Source: Actinomycetes bacterium (lineage in GTDB: Bacteria; Actinomycetota; Acidimicrobiia; Acidimicrobiales; RAAP-2). Taken from it: a stretch of 13,901 bases of DNA. Positions 1 through 8,250 of this stretch are shown here, piece by piece. The notes beneath the pieces were generated by a model. That model saw nothing but the letters and a program-made list of their open reading frames with translations, searched no databases and was not told the origin of the DNA. Every line of letters starts with the position of its first letter. The first letter of the stretch is position 1. Location: NCBI GenBank assembly GCA_021826255.1, contig JAKBAZ010000018.1, positions 1 to 13,901 on the forward strand. The letters run 5' to 3'. The position numbers and the translations under genes were made by a program.

Positions 1-336
1 GAACAGTACGGTCCGACGCCCCTCCATCCCGAGTCGCTCGCGGGCGGCCTCGAGCGCCGCGCGAATCTCCTTGACTCCGGCGGCCACCGCGCTCACCGCC
101 TCCACGTGGTACTGGGCACCCTCGGCCACGAGACGGGCGAGCGTGGTTTTGCCACTACCCGCCGGTCCCCAGAGAATCATGGAGATGAGCCGACCCGACT
201 CGACGAGTCGGCGTAGGGGTCCCGACGGACCGACCAGGTGGGTCTGGCCGATCACGTCATCCAGTGTCGCGGGGCGCAACCGGTCAGCGAGGGGTGCCTC
301 CGCCTTCCGACGGCTCTCCGCGGACGCGTCAAACAG
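1..336 (-). CDS. rarA: RarA/MgsA-type AAA+ ATPase, N-terminal part (cut by the window edge)
   Basis: This is the N-terminal 112 codons of the replication-associated recombination ATPase RarA (MgsA/WHIP family). The family acts at stalled replication forks with SSB and the recombination machinery. Visible features are the conserved block APLADRLRPATLDDVIGQ (residues about 14-31), Walker A GPAGSGKTT (57-65), the SAVAAGVKEIR segment and the start of the Walker B strand (RRTVLF) at the edge. The start is unusual. The reading frame is the same as that of aspS, whose TAG lies 12 bp upstream, and no ATG, GTG or TTG occurs between that stop and the conserved region. I chose CTG at 334-336 because an AGAGG sits about 9 nt upstream and homologues begin near the LFD motif. 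ACG at 340-342 would give the family-like start MSLFD and is the alternative. Identity is sure; the start is not. Confidence 0.9.
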   Translation of the reverse strand, partial: MFDASAESRRKAEAPLADRLRPATLDDVIGQTHLVGPSGPLRRLVESGRLISMILWGPAGSGKTTLARLVAEGAQYHVEAVSAVAAGVKEIRAALEAARERLGMEGRRTVLF

Positions 337-348
337 TGACGTACGCCT

Positions 349-2085
349 CTAACCCTTCACCGAGGGTCGCAGTCGCAACTCGCGCATCTGACGTTCCGTG
401 ATGGACTTTGGAGCCCCGGTCATGAGGTCGGCCCCCGACTGGGTCTTGGGGAACGCGATGACCTCGCGGATGTTGTCCACGCCAGCGAAGATGGCGACCA
501 GTCGGTCAATGCCGAAGGCGAAACCCGCGTGGGGCGGAGCGCCGTACCGAAAGGCCCCGAGAAGGAATCCGAATCGACTCTCGGCCTCCTCCGTCGAAAT
601 ACCGAGAGCCGAGAAGATGCGTGACTGGATATCGGAACGGTGGATTCTCACCGACCCTGAGCCCAACTCCCAGCCGTTCAGTACGAGGTCGTAGGCGGCC
701 GAACGAACTCGCATCGGATCGGTCTCGATGAGATCGAGGTCCTCGGGGTGAGGCATGGTGAACGGGTGGTGCGCGGCGACGAGGTGACCGTCGTCGTCCA
801 CCCCTTCAAACATGGGAAACTCGGTCACCCACACGTACCGATACGGTCCCTCCGACACCGGCGGGGCCCCAATCGCTACACGAAGTGCGCCAAGCACTCG
901 ACTAGCCAGGGCGTACTCGTCGGCGACAACCAGGACCAGGTCTCCCACTTCGGCGCCGTCGACGGCGCCGAGCACGGACGCTTCGGCCTCCGACACGAAG
1001 CGGGCGAGGGGCGAATCGAGACCCTCGGCGGTCACGCGGAACCACGCGAGTCCCTTCGCCCCCAGCTGACGGGCCTGATCGGTGAGAGCGTCGAGACGGG
1101 TCCGTGAGAAGTGCGCTCCACCCGGTACCCTCATGGCCTTCACGCAGGGCGCCTGGAAGGCCTTCACGGAGGTCTCGGCGAACGCGTCGGTGAGGTTTAC
1201 GAGTTCCATGGCGAAACGTAAGTCCGGCTTGTCAGTGCCGTAGCGATCGAGAGCCTCGGCCCACGTCATCGTCGCGAACTCCCCGGGGTCCTCCCCCGTC
1301 GCCACTCGCGCGGCCTCTGCGACGGCGTGGCTCACAAAACCCATCACGTCCTCTTGAGTCACGAAAGACGCCTCGAGGTCGAGTTGGGTGAACTCGAACT
1401 GTCGGTCGGCGCGTAAGTCTTCGTCGCGCAGGCAGCGAGCCACTTGGAAGTATCGATCGAAGCCGCCGACCATCAGGAGTTGCTTGGCGATTTGAGGACT
1501 CTGAGGCAAAACGTAGAACTCGCCGGCGTGCAGGCGAGACGGCACGACGAACTCGCGAGCCCCCTCGGGCGTGGGCGCCCACAAGAGGGGGGTCTCCACC
1601 TCCACGAAACTCTGCTCACTCATCGCCGCCCTCAGAGCCATCGTGACCCTCGCCCGCAGGCGAAGCGCCCGCTGGAGAGACTCACGACGCAAGTCAAGGA
1701 AGCGATACCGGAGGCGGGTCGACTCGTCGACGTCGGTGCGCCCGTCGAGCGGGAACGGTACGGGCTCCGCGCTGGACAAGATCTCGACGACACACTCGGT
1801 GAGCTCCACCGAACCCGTCGCCAGACGCTCATTCACCGTTCCTTCGGGGCGTTGACTCACCGTTCCGGTCACTCGTACCACGTACTCGGGACGTACATCG
1901 AGAGAGCCCTCCACAACACACTGCAGGACTCCGGAGCGATCGCGAATGTCGAGAAACGCCAGGTGTTCACCGTGCTCGCGCCGACGAGCGACCCATCCAC
2001 AGACGCTCAGTCGCCGTCCAATCCACTCGTCGGTCACCGACGCCACGAGGGCGTCTCTCATTGAAGTTGCGTCAACGCTATCCAT
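349..2085 (-). CDS. aspS: Aspartyl-tRNA synthetase, bacterial type, likely non-discriminating (Asp/Asn)
   Basis: Class IIb aminoacyl-tRNA synthetase of 578 residues, near the usual bacterial length, acting in the cytosol to charge tRNA with aspartate. Domains in order: OB-fold anticodon-binding domain (about 20-110), catalytic core with motif 2 around FRDEDLRADRQFEFTQLDLE-like residues (CLRDEDLRADRQFEF), the bacterial GAD insertion (about 290-410), and motif 3 GFAFGIDRLVAIFAG near the C-terminus, followed by DNIREVIAFPKTQSGADLM. His38 (RRREHGE) and Gly82 (RPEGTVN) sit where non-discriminating AspRS enzymes have His and Gly and where discriminating enzymes such as that of E. coli have Leu and Lys. 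This suggests that it also makes Asp-tRNA(Asn) for GatCAB. The ATG at 2085 is supported by AGGAAG 4 nt upstream, which overlaps the hisS stop; Met9 is a less likely start. It is 8 bp downstream of hisS. The stop is TAG. Confidence 0.96.
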   Translation of the reverse strand: MDSVDATSMRDALVASVTDEWIGRRLSVCGWVARRREHGEHLAFLDIRDRSGVLQCVVEGSLDVRPEYVVRVTGTVSQRPEGTVNERLATGSVELTECVVEILSSAEPVPFPLDGRTDVDESTRLRYRFLDLRRESLQRALRLRARVTMALRAAMSEQSFVEVETPLLWAPTPEGAREFVVPSRLHAGEFYVLPQSPQIAKQLLMVGGFDRYFQVARCLRDEDLRADRQFEFTQLDLEASFVTQEDVMGFVSHAVAEAARVATGEDPGEFATMTWAEALDRYGTDKPDLRFAMELVNLTDAFAETSVKAFQAPCVKAMRVPGGAHFSRTRLDALTDQARQLGAKGLAWFRVTAEGLDSPLARFVSEAEASVLGAVDGAEVGDLVLVVADEYALASRVLGALRVAIGAPPVSEGPYRYVWVTEFPMFEGVDDDGHLVAAHHPFTMPHPEDLDLIETDPMRVRSAAYDLVLNGWELGSGSVRIHRSDIQSRIFSALGISTEEAESRFGFLLGAFRYGAPPHAGFAFGIDRLVAIFAGVDNIREVIAFPKTQSGADLMTGAPKSITERQMRELRLRPSVKG

Positions 2086-2089
2086 AGTT

Positions 2090-2095
2090 CTTCCT
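2090..2095 (-). promoter_or_regulatory. Ribosome binding site of aspS
   Basis: AGGAAG lies 4 nt before the aspS ATG at 2085 and overlaps the hisS TAG stop. It fixes the upstream ATG as the start rather than the in-frame Met9, and places aspS immediately behind hisS in the same transcript. Confidence 0.6.
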
Positions 2096-3365
2096 ACTGT
2101 GAGAGCCGTCGCGTCAACTCCGCGACGAGGTCCGTGAGTGTCACGTTCTGCTGGCCGCCTTCACCACGAAGGTCTCGGATCGAGATCTCCCCGACCTCAT
2201 CCTCGCGAGGCCCGAGAATAAGCGCTAGAGCCGCCCCCGAGCGGTCGGCGACCTTCATTTGCGCCTTCATGGAGCGTTGATCGTAGGCCCGGTCAACGGA
2301 GAATCCCGCCCCTCGAAGAGTGTCAACGAGGACGGTCGCCCGGTCGTGACCCGTCGTGTCCACAACGAAAACGTCGAGGCCCCGTTCGAGTAGGGGCGTC
2401 TCGATTCCCTCGGCTGCTCGAGCGAGCAGTAGCCGTTCCACTCCACTACCGAAGCCGATTCCACTGGTCGGATCGCCCCCGAGTTGTTCAGCGAGCTTGT
2501 CGTAACGTCCCCCACCACCGATGGCGTTTTGGGCGGTCCCGAGGGCGTCGGAGACGAATTCGAAGGTCGTACGGGTGTAGTAGTCGAAACCTCGCACCAA
2601 ACGAGGGGCGAGTTCGGACTCCACGCCAATGGCGGCGAGACCCTCGGTGACGGCGACAAAGTGCGTTCGACAGTCCTCGCACACGTGATCGATCAGCATC
2701 GGACCCTCGGAGGTCACCGCCACACACGCATCCTTCTTGCAGTCAAGGAGGCGCAACGGGTTCTTCGACCACACTTCGCGGTGTTCATCGCAGAGGTCTG
2801 CCACGTGAGAAGCAAGGTACTCACCCAGACGATTCACGTACGCGCTACGGCACTCGTCGTGGCCCATGGAGTTGATGAGAAGACGGACTCGACGCAGACC
2901 GAGAGCACCGTAGAAACGAGCGGCGAGCGAGATCACCTCGACGTCCACGGCGGGGTCGTCAGTCCCCAGGGCCTCGACCCCCACCTGGTGGTGCTGGCGG
3001 TAGCGACCCGCTTGGGGGCGCTCGTAGCGAAACGCGGGGGTGATGTACCAGGCCTTGAAGGGCGTAAGCGGATGGTGTTGAACGAACGCGCGAACCACCG
3101 AGGCGGTACCCTCGGGACGCAGAGCCAGCCGACGCCCCGAACGATCCTCGAAGACGTACATCTCCTTACTGGCGACCTCGGACTCCTCTCCAATCCCCCG
3201 GTGAAAGACCCCCACATCTTCAAAGAGGGGCGAGAGGATCAGCGAGAATCCGTACCGGTGAGCGAGAGTGGCGAAGAGCGAGACGAGACCCTCCCACTGA
3301 GCCGACTCGGGTCCGATGACGTCACGCGTCCCGATGGGGGCACTGAAAGTTGGGGTGTCGCTCAC
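2094..3365 (-). CDS. hisS: Histidyl-tRNA synthetase
   Basis: Class IIa synthetase of 423 residues that charges tRNA(His). The catalytic core begins with the typical PIGTRDVIGPE (10-20). Motif 2 region: LALRPEGTASVVRAF (80-94) and FRYERPQAGRYRQHHQVG (112-129). The histidine-specific motifs LVRGFDYYTRTTFEF (256-270) and AIGGGGRYDKL (281-291) are present, with motif 3 GFGSGVERLLL near 304. The insertion domain carries a four-cysteine set (C209, C214, C229, C232; LDCKKDAC ... VCEDC) that could hold a metal, as in many bacterial HisRS. The C-terminal anticodon-binding domain starts near 330. The GTG start overlaps the relA stop in a GTGA 4-bp overlap. There is no close Shine-Dalgarno, so coupled translation from relA is likely. 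Stop TAG. Pairing with aspS is standard in Actinobacteria. Confidence 0.97.
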   Translation of the reverse strand: MSDTPTFSAPIGTRDVIGPESAQWEGLVSLFATLAHRYGFSLILSPLFEDVGVFHRGIGEESEVASKEMYVFEDRSGRRLALRPEGTASVVRAFVQHHPLTPFKAWYITPAFRYERPQAGRYRQHHQVGVEALGTDDPAVDVEVISLAARFYGALGLRRVRLLINSMGHDECRSAYVNRLGEYLASHVADLCDEHREVWSKNPLRLLDCKKDACVAVTSEGPMLIDHVCEDCRTHFVAVTEGLAAIGVESELAPRLVRGFDYYTRTTFEFVSDALGTAQNAIGGGGRYDKLAEQLGGDPTSGIGFGSGVERLLLARAAEGIETPLLERGLDVFVVDTTGHDRATVLVDTLRGAGFSVDRAYDQRSMKAQMKVADRSGAALALILGPREDEVGEISIRDLRGEGGQQNVTLTDLVAELTRRLSQ

Positions 3366-5572
3366 GTTGTCTTGTGGTGTCCTGGCAGTTGTCGAAAGGC
3401 GTCGAAGACGCCATCTACGGCCTTGAGGGCCGCCACCAGGCTACTCAAGTGGCCCGGATCGGCCAGTTCGACGTCGAAGATCATTCGCACAATTCGCGAT
3501 CCCGACGTGGCGGTCGACGACGAGATGATGTTCAAATGGTGCTCGGCGACCACTCTCGACACGTCGAGCAGCAGCCGCGCTCGATCGAAGGCGAGGACCT
3601 CCAGAACTACGCGGTACTGGCCCCGAGTTCCGCCGTCCCACTCGACGTCGATAACCCGTTCACCTAATCGATGGGCTAACGCCACTGCGTTGGAGCAGTC
3701 ATCTCGGTGCACCGACACCCCACGCCCCTGGGTGATGAACCCCATGATGGGGTCGCCTGGTACCGGCGAACAACACCGCGCGAGATGCACCATGACGTCG
3801 TCGAGTCCCTCCACGTACACCCCGGCGCCTCGGCGCGAGAACCGCTGAGTCCGCGGGGCTCGCGTAATCGTCGTGGGCAGTTGTTCACTCTGGCCGCCCT
3901 GAAGTTCACGCTCCAGACGCTGCACGACCGCGAGCGCCGAAATTTGGTGGGAGTCGATGGCCATCAGCAGTCCGTCGAGATCTTCAACGTTCGACGCGGA
4001 GATAACTCGCTCGAGCGCGTCGGAGTTGAGCGAGGTGGCGACGGGCAAGCCCTGACGGCGTAGAGCCCGGATCAGTTCCTCGCGTCCAGTCTCGATGGCG
4101 TCTTCGCGGCGCTCTCGCTGAAACCACTGGCGAATCTTCGTGCGAGCCCTCGAGGACTGTACGAAGTTCAACCAGTCCCGCGAGGGACCGGCCGTGTCAC
4201 TTTTCGAGGTCACGATCTCCACCACGTCGGCCGAGTGCAAGACGGTGTCGAGAGGAACCAGACGGCCGTTGACTTTGGCCCCCACGCAGTGGTGCCCGAC
4301 CTCGGTGTGGACCGCGTAGGCGAAGTCGACGGTAGTGGCCCCCTCGGCCAGCGCGATCACCCGACCTTTCGGAGTGAAGACGTAGACCTCGTCGTGTCCG
4401 AGGTCCAGTTTCATCGCCTCGAGGAAGGCGATCGGGTCACTCTCCTCCTCGTGAACATCGGCGAGACGTTGCATCCAGGCCAACTCGCGCGGGCTCGCGC
4501 CCTCCTTGTAGCCCCAGTGGGCGGCCACACCGAACTCGGCGCGCCGGTGCATCTCGTGAGTGCGCACTTGAACTTCGACCGACTTGCCCCTCGGACCAAT
4601 CACGGTGGTGTGAAGCGACTGGTACAGGTTGAACTTCGGGGAGTTGATGTAGTCCTTAAAACGTCCCTGTACCGGGGACCACAGCGCGTGAATAGCGCCG
4701 AGTACCGCCCAGCACTCCCGCTCATCTTCGACGATGACTCGCAGTCCGACCAAATCGAAGATTTCGTCAAACTCCTTACCGCCGACGACCATCTTCTCGT
4801 AGATGCTCCAGAGGTGCTTCGGGCGCCCAGATACCTCCCCCTCGATGCCAAAGTCGGCCAACTTTGACTCGAGGGTCTTCATCACTTCGTCGAGGTAGGC
4901 CTCTCGCTCGGGCTGACGGGCCGCCACCATCTGCTCAATTTCGGCGTAGCGTTTGGGGTGAAGCGTTGCGAAACACAGGTCCTCGAGTTGAGTACGAACC
5001 TGTTGAACACCCAAGCGGTGAGCAAGAGGTGCGTAAACGTCAAGGGTTTCTTGGGCGATGGCCCGCTGACGGTGTTGCGGCATCACCGAAATGGTTCGCA
5101 TGTTATGCAGGCGGTCAGCCAACTTGATGAGCAACACCCGCCAGTCCTTGGCCATCGCGATGAACATCTTGCGAATCGTCGCCGCTTGTTGAGCCTCCTT
5201 CGAATCGAACTCGAGTCGGTCCAGTTTCGTGACCCCGTCGACGATGTCGGCGACCCGTGCCCCGAACTCTTCCTCGAGCCACTGGCGAGTCACCCCGGTG
5301 TCCTCGACCGCGTCGTGGAGTAGCGCGGCCGCCACGGTGACCGCATCCAGTCCAAGTTCCGCGGTGATATCGGCCACCGCGATCGGGTGGGTGACGTAGG
5401 GCTCACCGGTGCGACGAAGTTGACCTTCGTGGGCGTTGATCGCCACGATTCCGGCGCGACGAATGAGGTCACCTTCCTCGCGTGGGTGATGCGCCTCAAA
5501 GCGCGTGACCAACCGCTCGACGCTGTCCCAGAGCACCGGATCGATGGCCGCGCGCGAGCTCAAACTCACCAC
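3362..5572 (-). CDS. relA: Bifunctional (p)ppGpp synthetase/hydrolase, Rel family
   Basis: Long RSH enzyme of 736 residues that makes and degrades (p)ppGpp in the stringent response. In order: HD hydrolase domain with H62, HDAVEDT (H86-D87) and LADRLHN (D153); synthetase domain with GRFKDYINSPKFNLYQSLHTT (303-323 region); TGS domain (about 393-455, DEVYVFTPKG); zinc-finger/RIS region with ARCCSPVPGDPI (C600, C601), H622 and C626; C-terminal ACT domain (about 650-728). The hydrolase residues are intact, and the RFKD signature is the RxKD form of bifunctional Rel/SpoT rather than the ExDD of monofunctional RelA, so I infer both activities. The start is one of two tandem GTG codons (5572 or 5569). 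A weak AGG and a TAGGCT box precede them, and Shine-Dalgarno support is poor. It lies 16 bp after secF and overlaps hisS by 4 bp. The apt gene that often sits between secF and relA in Actinobacteria is absent here. Confidence 0.97.
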   Translation of the reverse strand: MVSLSSRAAIDPVLWDSVERLVTRFEAHHPREEGDLIRRAGIVAINAHEGQLRRTGEPYVTHPIAVADITAELGLDAVTVAAALLHDAVEDTGVTRQWLEEEFGARVADIVDGVTKLDRLEFDSKEAQQAATIRKMFIAMAKDWRVLLIKLADRLHNMRTISVMPQHRQRAIAQETLDVYAPLAHRLGVQQVRTQLEDLCFATLHPKRYAEIEQMVAARQPEREAYLDEVMKTLESKLADFGIEGEVSGRPKHLWSIYEKMVVGGKEFDEIFDLVGLRVIVEDERECWAVLGAIHALWSPVQGRFKDYINSPKFNLYQSLHTTVIGPRGKSVEVQVRTHEMHRRAEFGVAAHWGYKEGASPRELAWMQRLADVHEEESDPIAFLEAMKLDLGHDEVYVFTPKGRVIALAEGATTVDFAYAVHTEVGHHCVGAKVNGRLVPLDTVLHSADVVEIVTSKSDTAGPSRDWLNFVQSSRARTKIRQWFQRERREDAIETGREELIRALRRQGLPVATSLNSDALERVISASNVEDLDGLLMAIDSHQISALAVVQRLERELQGGQSEQLPTTITRAPRTQRFSRRGAGVYVEGLDDVMVHLARCCSPVPGDPIMGFITQGRGVSVHRDDCSNAVALAHRLGERVIDVEWDGGTRGQYRVVLEVLAFDRARLLLDVSRVVAEHHLNIISSSTATSGSRIVRMIFDVELADPGHLSSLVAALKAVDGVFDAFRQLPGHHKTT

Positions 5573-5578
5573 GGGGTC

Positions 5579-5584
5579 AGCCTA
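5579..5584 (-). promoter_or_regulatory. Possible -10 box (TAGGCT) before relA
   Basis: TAGGCT fits the actinobacterial TANNNT -10 consensus and ends 6 nt before the first GTG of relA, which would give a leaderless or nearly leaderless transcript. The same hexamer and spacing occur before pdxS. No recognisable -35 is found 16-18 nt upstream. The AGG inside the box could instead be a weak ribosome binding site. Confidence 0.28.
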
Positions 5585-5588
5585 CGGC

Positions 5589-6704
5589 TTAGCGCCGCTT
5601 CGATTTGCGCGCTCGAGGTTGCACCGACGTACCCGGCGCCACCGTCAGGCCGGCGATGCGCTGGGAACTCTCGGAGGCCAGGCGAGCCGCTTCGGCGGGC
5701 GAAAAGGCGTGGTGTCCGGCCTTTCCGAGCAAGCGAGCGGTGAGCTCCTGGTAGCGCGGTTCTCGTTCCTTGATCATGGCCAGCAGCGGCGAGGCGATGA
5801 AGATCGAGGAGTACGCGCCAGAAAAGAGACCGACGACGAGGGCGAGTCCGTAGTTCTCGAGGGTGATTGCTCCGAGAATGTAGGCACCCACGATGAGTAC
5901 GGCGAGCACCGGCAAGATCGCAACCAGCGACGTGTTGATGGATCGGGCCAGGGTTTGGTTCATCGACAGATTCACCATGTCGGAGTAGGTCAAATCCCCA
6001 CTCTTCAAAATGTTGCGGCTGTTGTCACGCACTCGGTCGAACACCACCACGGTGTCGTAGAGGGAGTATCCGAGGATCGTCAAAATGGCGATGACGGTGT
6101 CGGGCGTGATCTGGAAACCGAACAGTGAGTAGATCCCCACCGTCACCAAAAGGTCGTGAAGCATGGCGACGAAGGCGCTTAAGGCCATCTTCGGCTCGAA
6201 ACGGATACTGATGTAGATCACTACCGCGGCAAAGAACAAGAGCAGGGCGAGGAGGGCGCGACTCGTGATCTGCGAACCCCACGTCGGGCCCACGCTCGAG
6301 GTGGAGACCGAGTTCGGAGTGACCTTCGCCGCACTGGCGATCGCGTTCACGACCTTGTTCGTCACGGACACCTGTTGACTCCCCGACAGGGAGTTCAAGT
6401 TGGCGGTGACTTGGTACGTCTGGCTTCCGAGCTTCTGAACGGTCGGATTCGAGAGTCCCGCCGACTGGGCCGCCTGAGTGATGGCGGAGATGGACGTCTG
6501 TGCGGAGTTGACCTCCCAGGAGCTTCCGCCACGAAAATCGATGCCGAAGTTAAAGCCCCGAATCCCCAGCGACGCCAAACCGATCAGGATGATAGCGAGC
6601 GACACACTGAACCACACCTTGCGCCGACCCACAAAGTCAACTGTGGTGAGACCCCGGTAGAGGCGTCCAAAGCCGTTCATCGGACGTGCTGTGATCTCAC
6701 TCAT
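5589..6704 (-). CDS. secF: Protein translocase subunit SecF
   Basis: Membrane subunit of the SecDF accessory complex, which uses the proton motive force to help pull preproteins out of the SecYEG channel. Of 371 residues. TM1 is at about 29-47, followed by the family motif FGIDFRGGSSWEV (53-65), an extracytoplasmic domain (about 66-145), and five further helices (about 148-168, 175-197, 204-224, 258-282, 285-310). D184 and the SLYDTVVVFDRVRDNSR block (214-230) are conserved. The C-terminal tail is basic (ARKSKRR). I chose ATG at 6704 because GGGGAG lies 5 nt upstream; the in-frame GTG at 6719 would add five residues. The ATGAGTGA junction overlaps the end of secD by 8 bp, which implies coupled synthesis of the two partners. 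Stop TAA. Confidence 0.96.
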   Translation of the reverse strand: MSEITARPMNGFGRLYRGLTTVDFVGRRKVWFSVSLAIILIGLASLGIRGFNFGIDFRGGSSWEVNSAQTSISAITQAAQSAGLSNPTVQKLGSQTYQVTANLNSLSGSQQVSVTNKVVNAIASAAKVTPNSVSTSSVGPTWGSQITSRALLALLLFFAAVVIYISIRFEPKMALSAFVAMLHDLLVTVGIYSLFGFQITPDTVIAILTILGYSLYDTVVVFDRVRDNSRNILKSGDLTYSDMVNLSMNQTLARSINTSLVAILPVLAVLIVGAYILGAITLENYGLALVVGLFSGAYSSIFIASPLLAMIKEREPRYQELTARLLGKAGHHAFSPAEAARLASESSQRIAGLTVAPGTSVQPRARKSKRR

Positions 6705-8250
6705 GGGCACTCCCCGCACCGAGTCCGGCCGCCATGGACAGTATCGAGTTCCCCTGACCCTGACGACGACCGAGAAGAATCACGAGCGGACGGGTGAAGT
6801 ACCAGGTGAAGAAGATATCCATCAGAGTCGACAAGCCGAGGAAGAAGGCGAATCCTCGAACGTCACCCACCGCCACGAGGTACAAGAGAATCGCGGCGAG
6901 GAGCGACACGGTGTCCGCGGCGAGCACCGTACGCCACGCGGACTTGAATCCCCGGTCCACCGAGGTCCTCAGGGTGCGACCGGACCGTGCTTCGTCTTTT
7001 AATCGCTCGAAGTACACGATGTAACTGTCGACGGTGATTCCGATGGACACAATGAGTCCGGTCACCCCCGAGAGTGAGAAAGTTGGCGCAAAGGCTGTGT
7101 GTCCGAGGGCGGAAATAATTGCCCACAGCAACGCCGCCGTCGCCCCGAGTCCGACGAAGATGACGAGGCCGAGCAGGCGGTAGTACACCATCACGTAAAG
7201 CATCACGAGAGCCAAGCCCGCGAGTCCGGCCCCGAGCGCCGCGATGAGGTCGCTGTGCCCGAGAGTCGCCGACACCGTCTGGGTCGTCAGTGGCAGCAGA
7301 CGGACCGGGAGAGCACCGAACTGCATCGCCACCGCCAGAGCTTGCGCCGTCTGCTGCGTGAAGTTACCCGAGATCTGTCCCTGACCACCAAAGGAACTGA
7401 AAGTGCTCTGCGTTGGCTGAATCAACGGAGCGGACTGAATGACCCCGTCAAGTTCGATGGCGAGATACTGGTGAAAGTTCGCCTGAGCCACTTGGTCCCA
7501 GAGCTTCGAACCCGCACCGGTCAACGTGTACTGCACGGCCCAGGCGCCCGCGGCGTCGATGGTCGCGTAGGCCTTAGCAATCGACGTCCCGCTCAACTCC
7601 GAGGGTCCGAGGAGGTAACGAGCGTTCCCCTGACCTACCTCGGGAAGAATGACGTAATGATTGGCCACGTCTTCGGCGGGAGTCGTCGTCGCCACCGAGG
7701 CAAACTTCGGGTCAGCCCCGATGGCTGAATTCAGGGTGTAGCCCTGAGCGGAGTTGTCCGGAGTGACCCCTAGGTTGGCCGCCGACAGCAAGTAGTTCGC
7801 CCCACAGGTGGGCAGGGTCCCCTTTGAGAGATCTTTCGCGCCCTTGGCCTCGGGTGCCACTTGGCAAATGACCGGACGAAAGAACAACTGGGCGGTCTGT
7901 CCCACTTCAGCGAGCACCGTCCGGGCATCTTGAACCCCGGGAACCGAGACCACCACGTTCGTCCCCTGCAGATTCACCGTGGCTCCGGATACACCCAGAC
8001 CATTCACCCGGTTGCTCAGAATGGACACCACCTCTTGCATGTCCGTCTTGGTCGCGGGCTGGGCGGGCTTGTAGACGACCGAGAGTCCGCCGGCGAGGTC
8101 GAGCCCGAGCTTGGGTCCCCACCCGAGGGTCAGGGTCGTGGCGAGAGACCCCACCGCGATCACGACGGTGATAAAGAGACTGACGATGAGGGAACGACGC
8201 GACGCCGTCGGGCGTGCTCCCCGCTGGCGCTGACTGGTGGGAGTGGCCAT
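6697..8250 (-). CDS. secD: Protein translocase subunit SecD
   Basis: Partner of SecF in the RND-like SecDF complex, of 517 residues. TM1 is at about 20-43, followed by PKLGLDLAGGLSVVYK (46-61), a large extracytoplasmic P1 domain up to about 325, and five helices (about 334-490). The TM4 region contains VTGLIVSIGITVDSY with the conserved aspartate D408, then IVYFERLKDEARSG. Two cysteines (C129 and C149) lie in the extracytoplasmic domain and could form a disulfide. The ATG at 8250 overlaps the yajC stop as TAATG and has GAGG about 7 nt upstream. Length and motifs are normal for Actinobacteria. The stop TGA lies inside the start of secF. Confidence 0.97.
   Translation of the reverse strand: MATPTSQRQRGARPTASRRSLIVSLFITVVIAVGSLATTLTLGWGPKLGLDLAGGLSVVYKPAQPATKTDMQEVVSILSNRVNGLGVSGATVNLQGTNVVVSVPGVQDARTVLAEVGQTAQLFFRPVICQVAPEAKGAKDLSKGTLPTCGANYLLSAANLGVTPDNSAQGYTLNSAIGADPKFASVATTTPAEDVANHYVILPEVGQGNARYLLGPSELSGTSIAKAYATIDAAGAWAVQYTLTGAGSKLWDQVAQANFHQYLAIELDGVIQSAPLIQPTQSTFSSFGGQGQISGNFTQQTAQALAVAMQFGALPVRLLPLTTQTVSATLGHSDLIAALGAGLAGLALVMLYVMVYYRLLGLVIFVGLGATAALLWAIISALGHTAFAPTFSLSGVTGLIVSIGITVDSYIVYFERLKDEARSGRTLRTSVDRGFKSAWRTVLAADTVSLLAAILLYLVAVGDVRGFAFFLGLSTLMDIFFTWYFTRPLVILLGRRQGQGNSILSMAAGLGAGSAHE

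Noticed and set aside
1444..2064. A 206-codon plus-strand frame opposite the 5' half of aspS
   Set aside because: Shadow of aspS: low-complexity Arg/His-rich composition, no domain, no independent ribosome binding site.
2484..3848. A 454-codon open frame on the plus strand across hisS and the end of relA
   Set aside because: It lies fully opposite two well-supported genes, shows no recognisable domain, and long antisense frames are common in GC-rich coding DNA where stops are rare in some frames.
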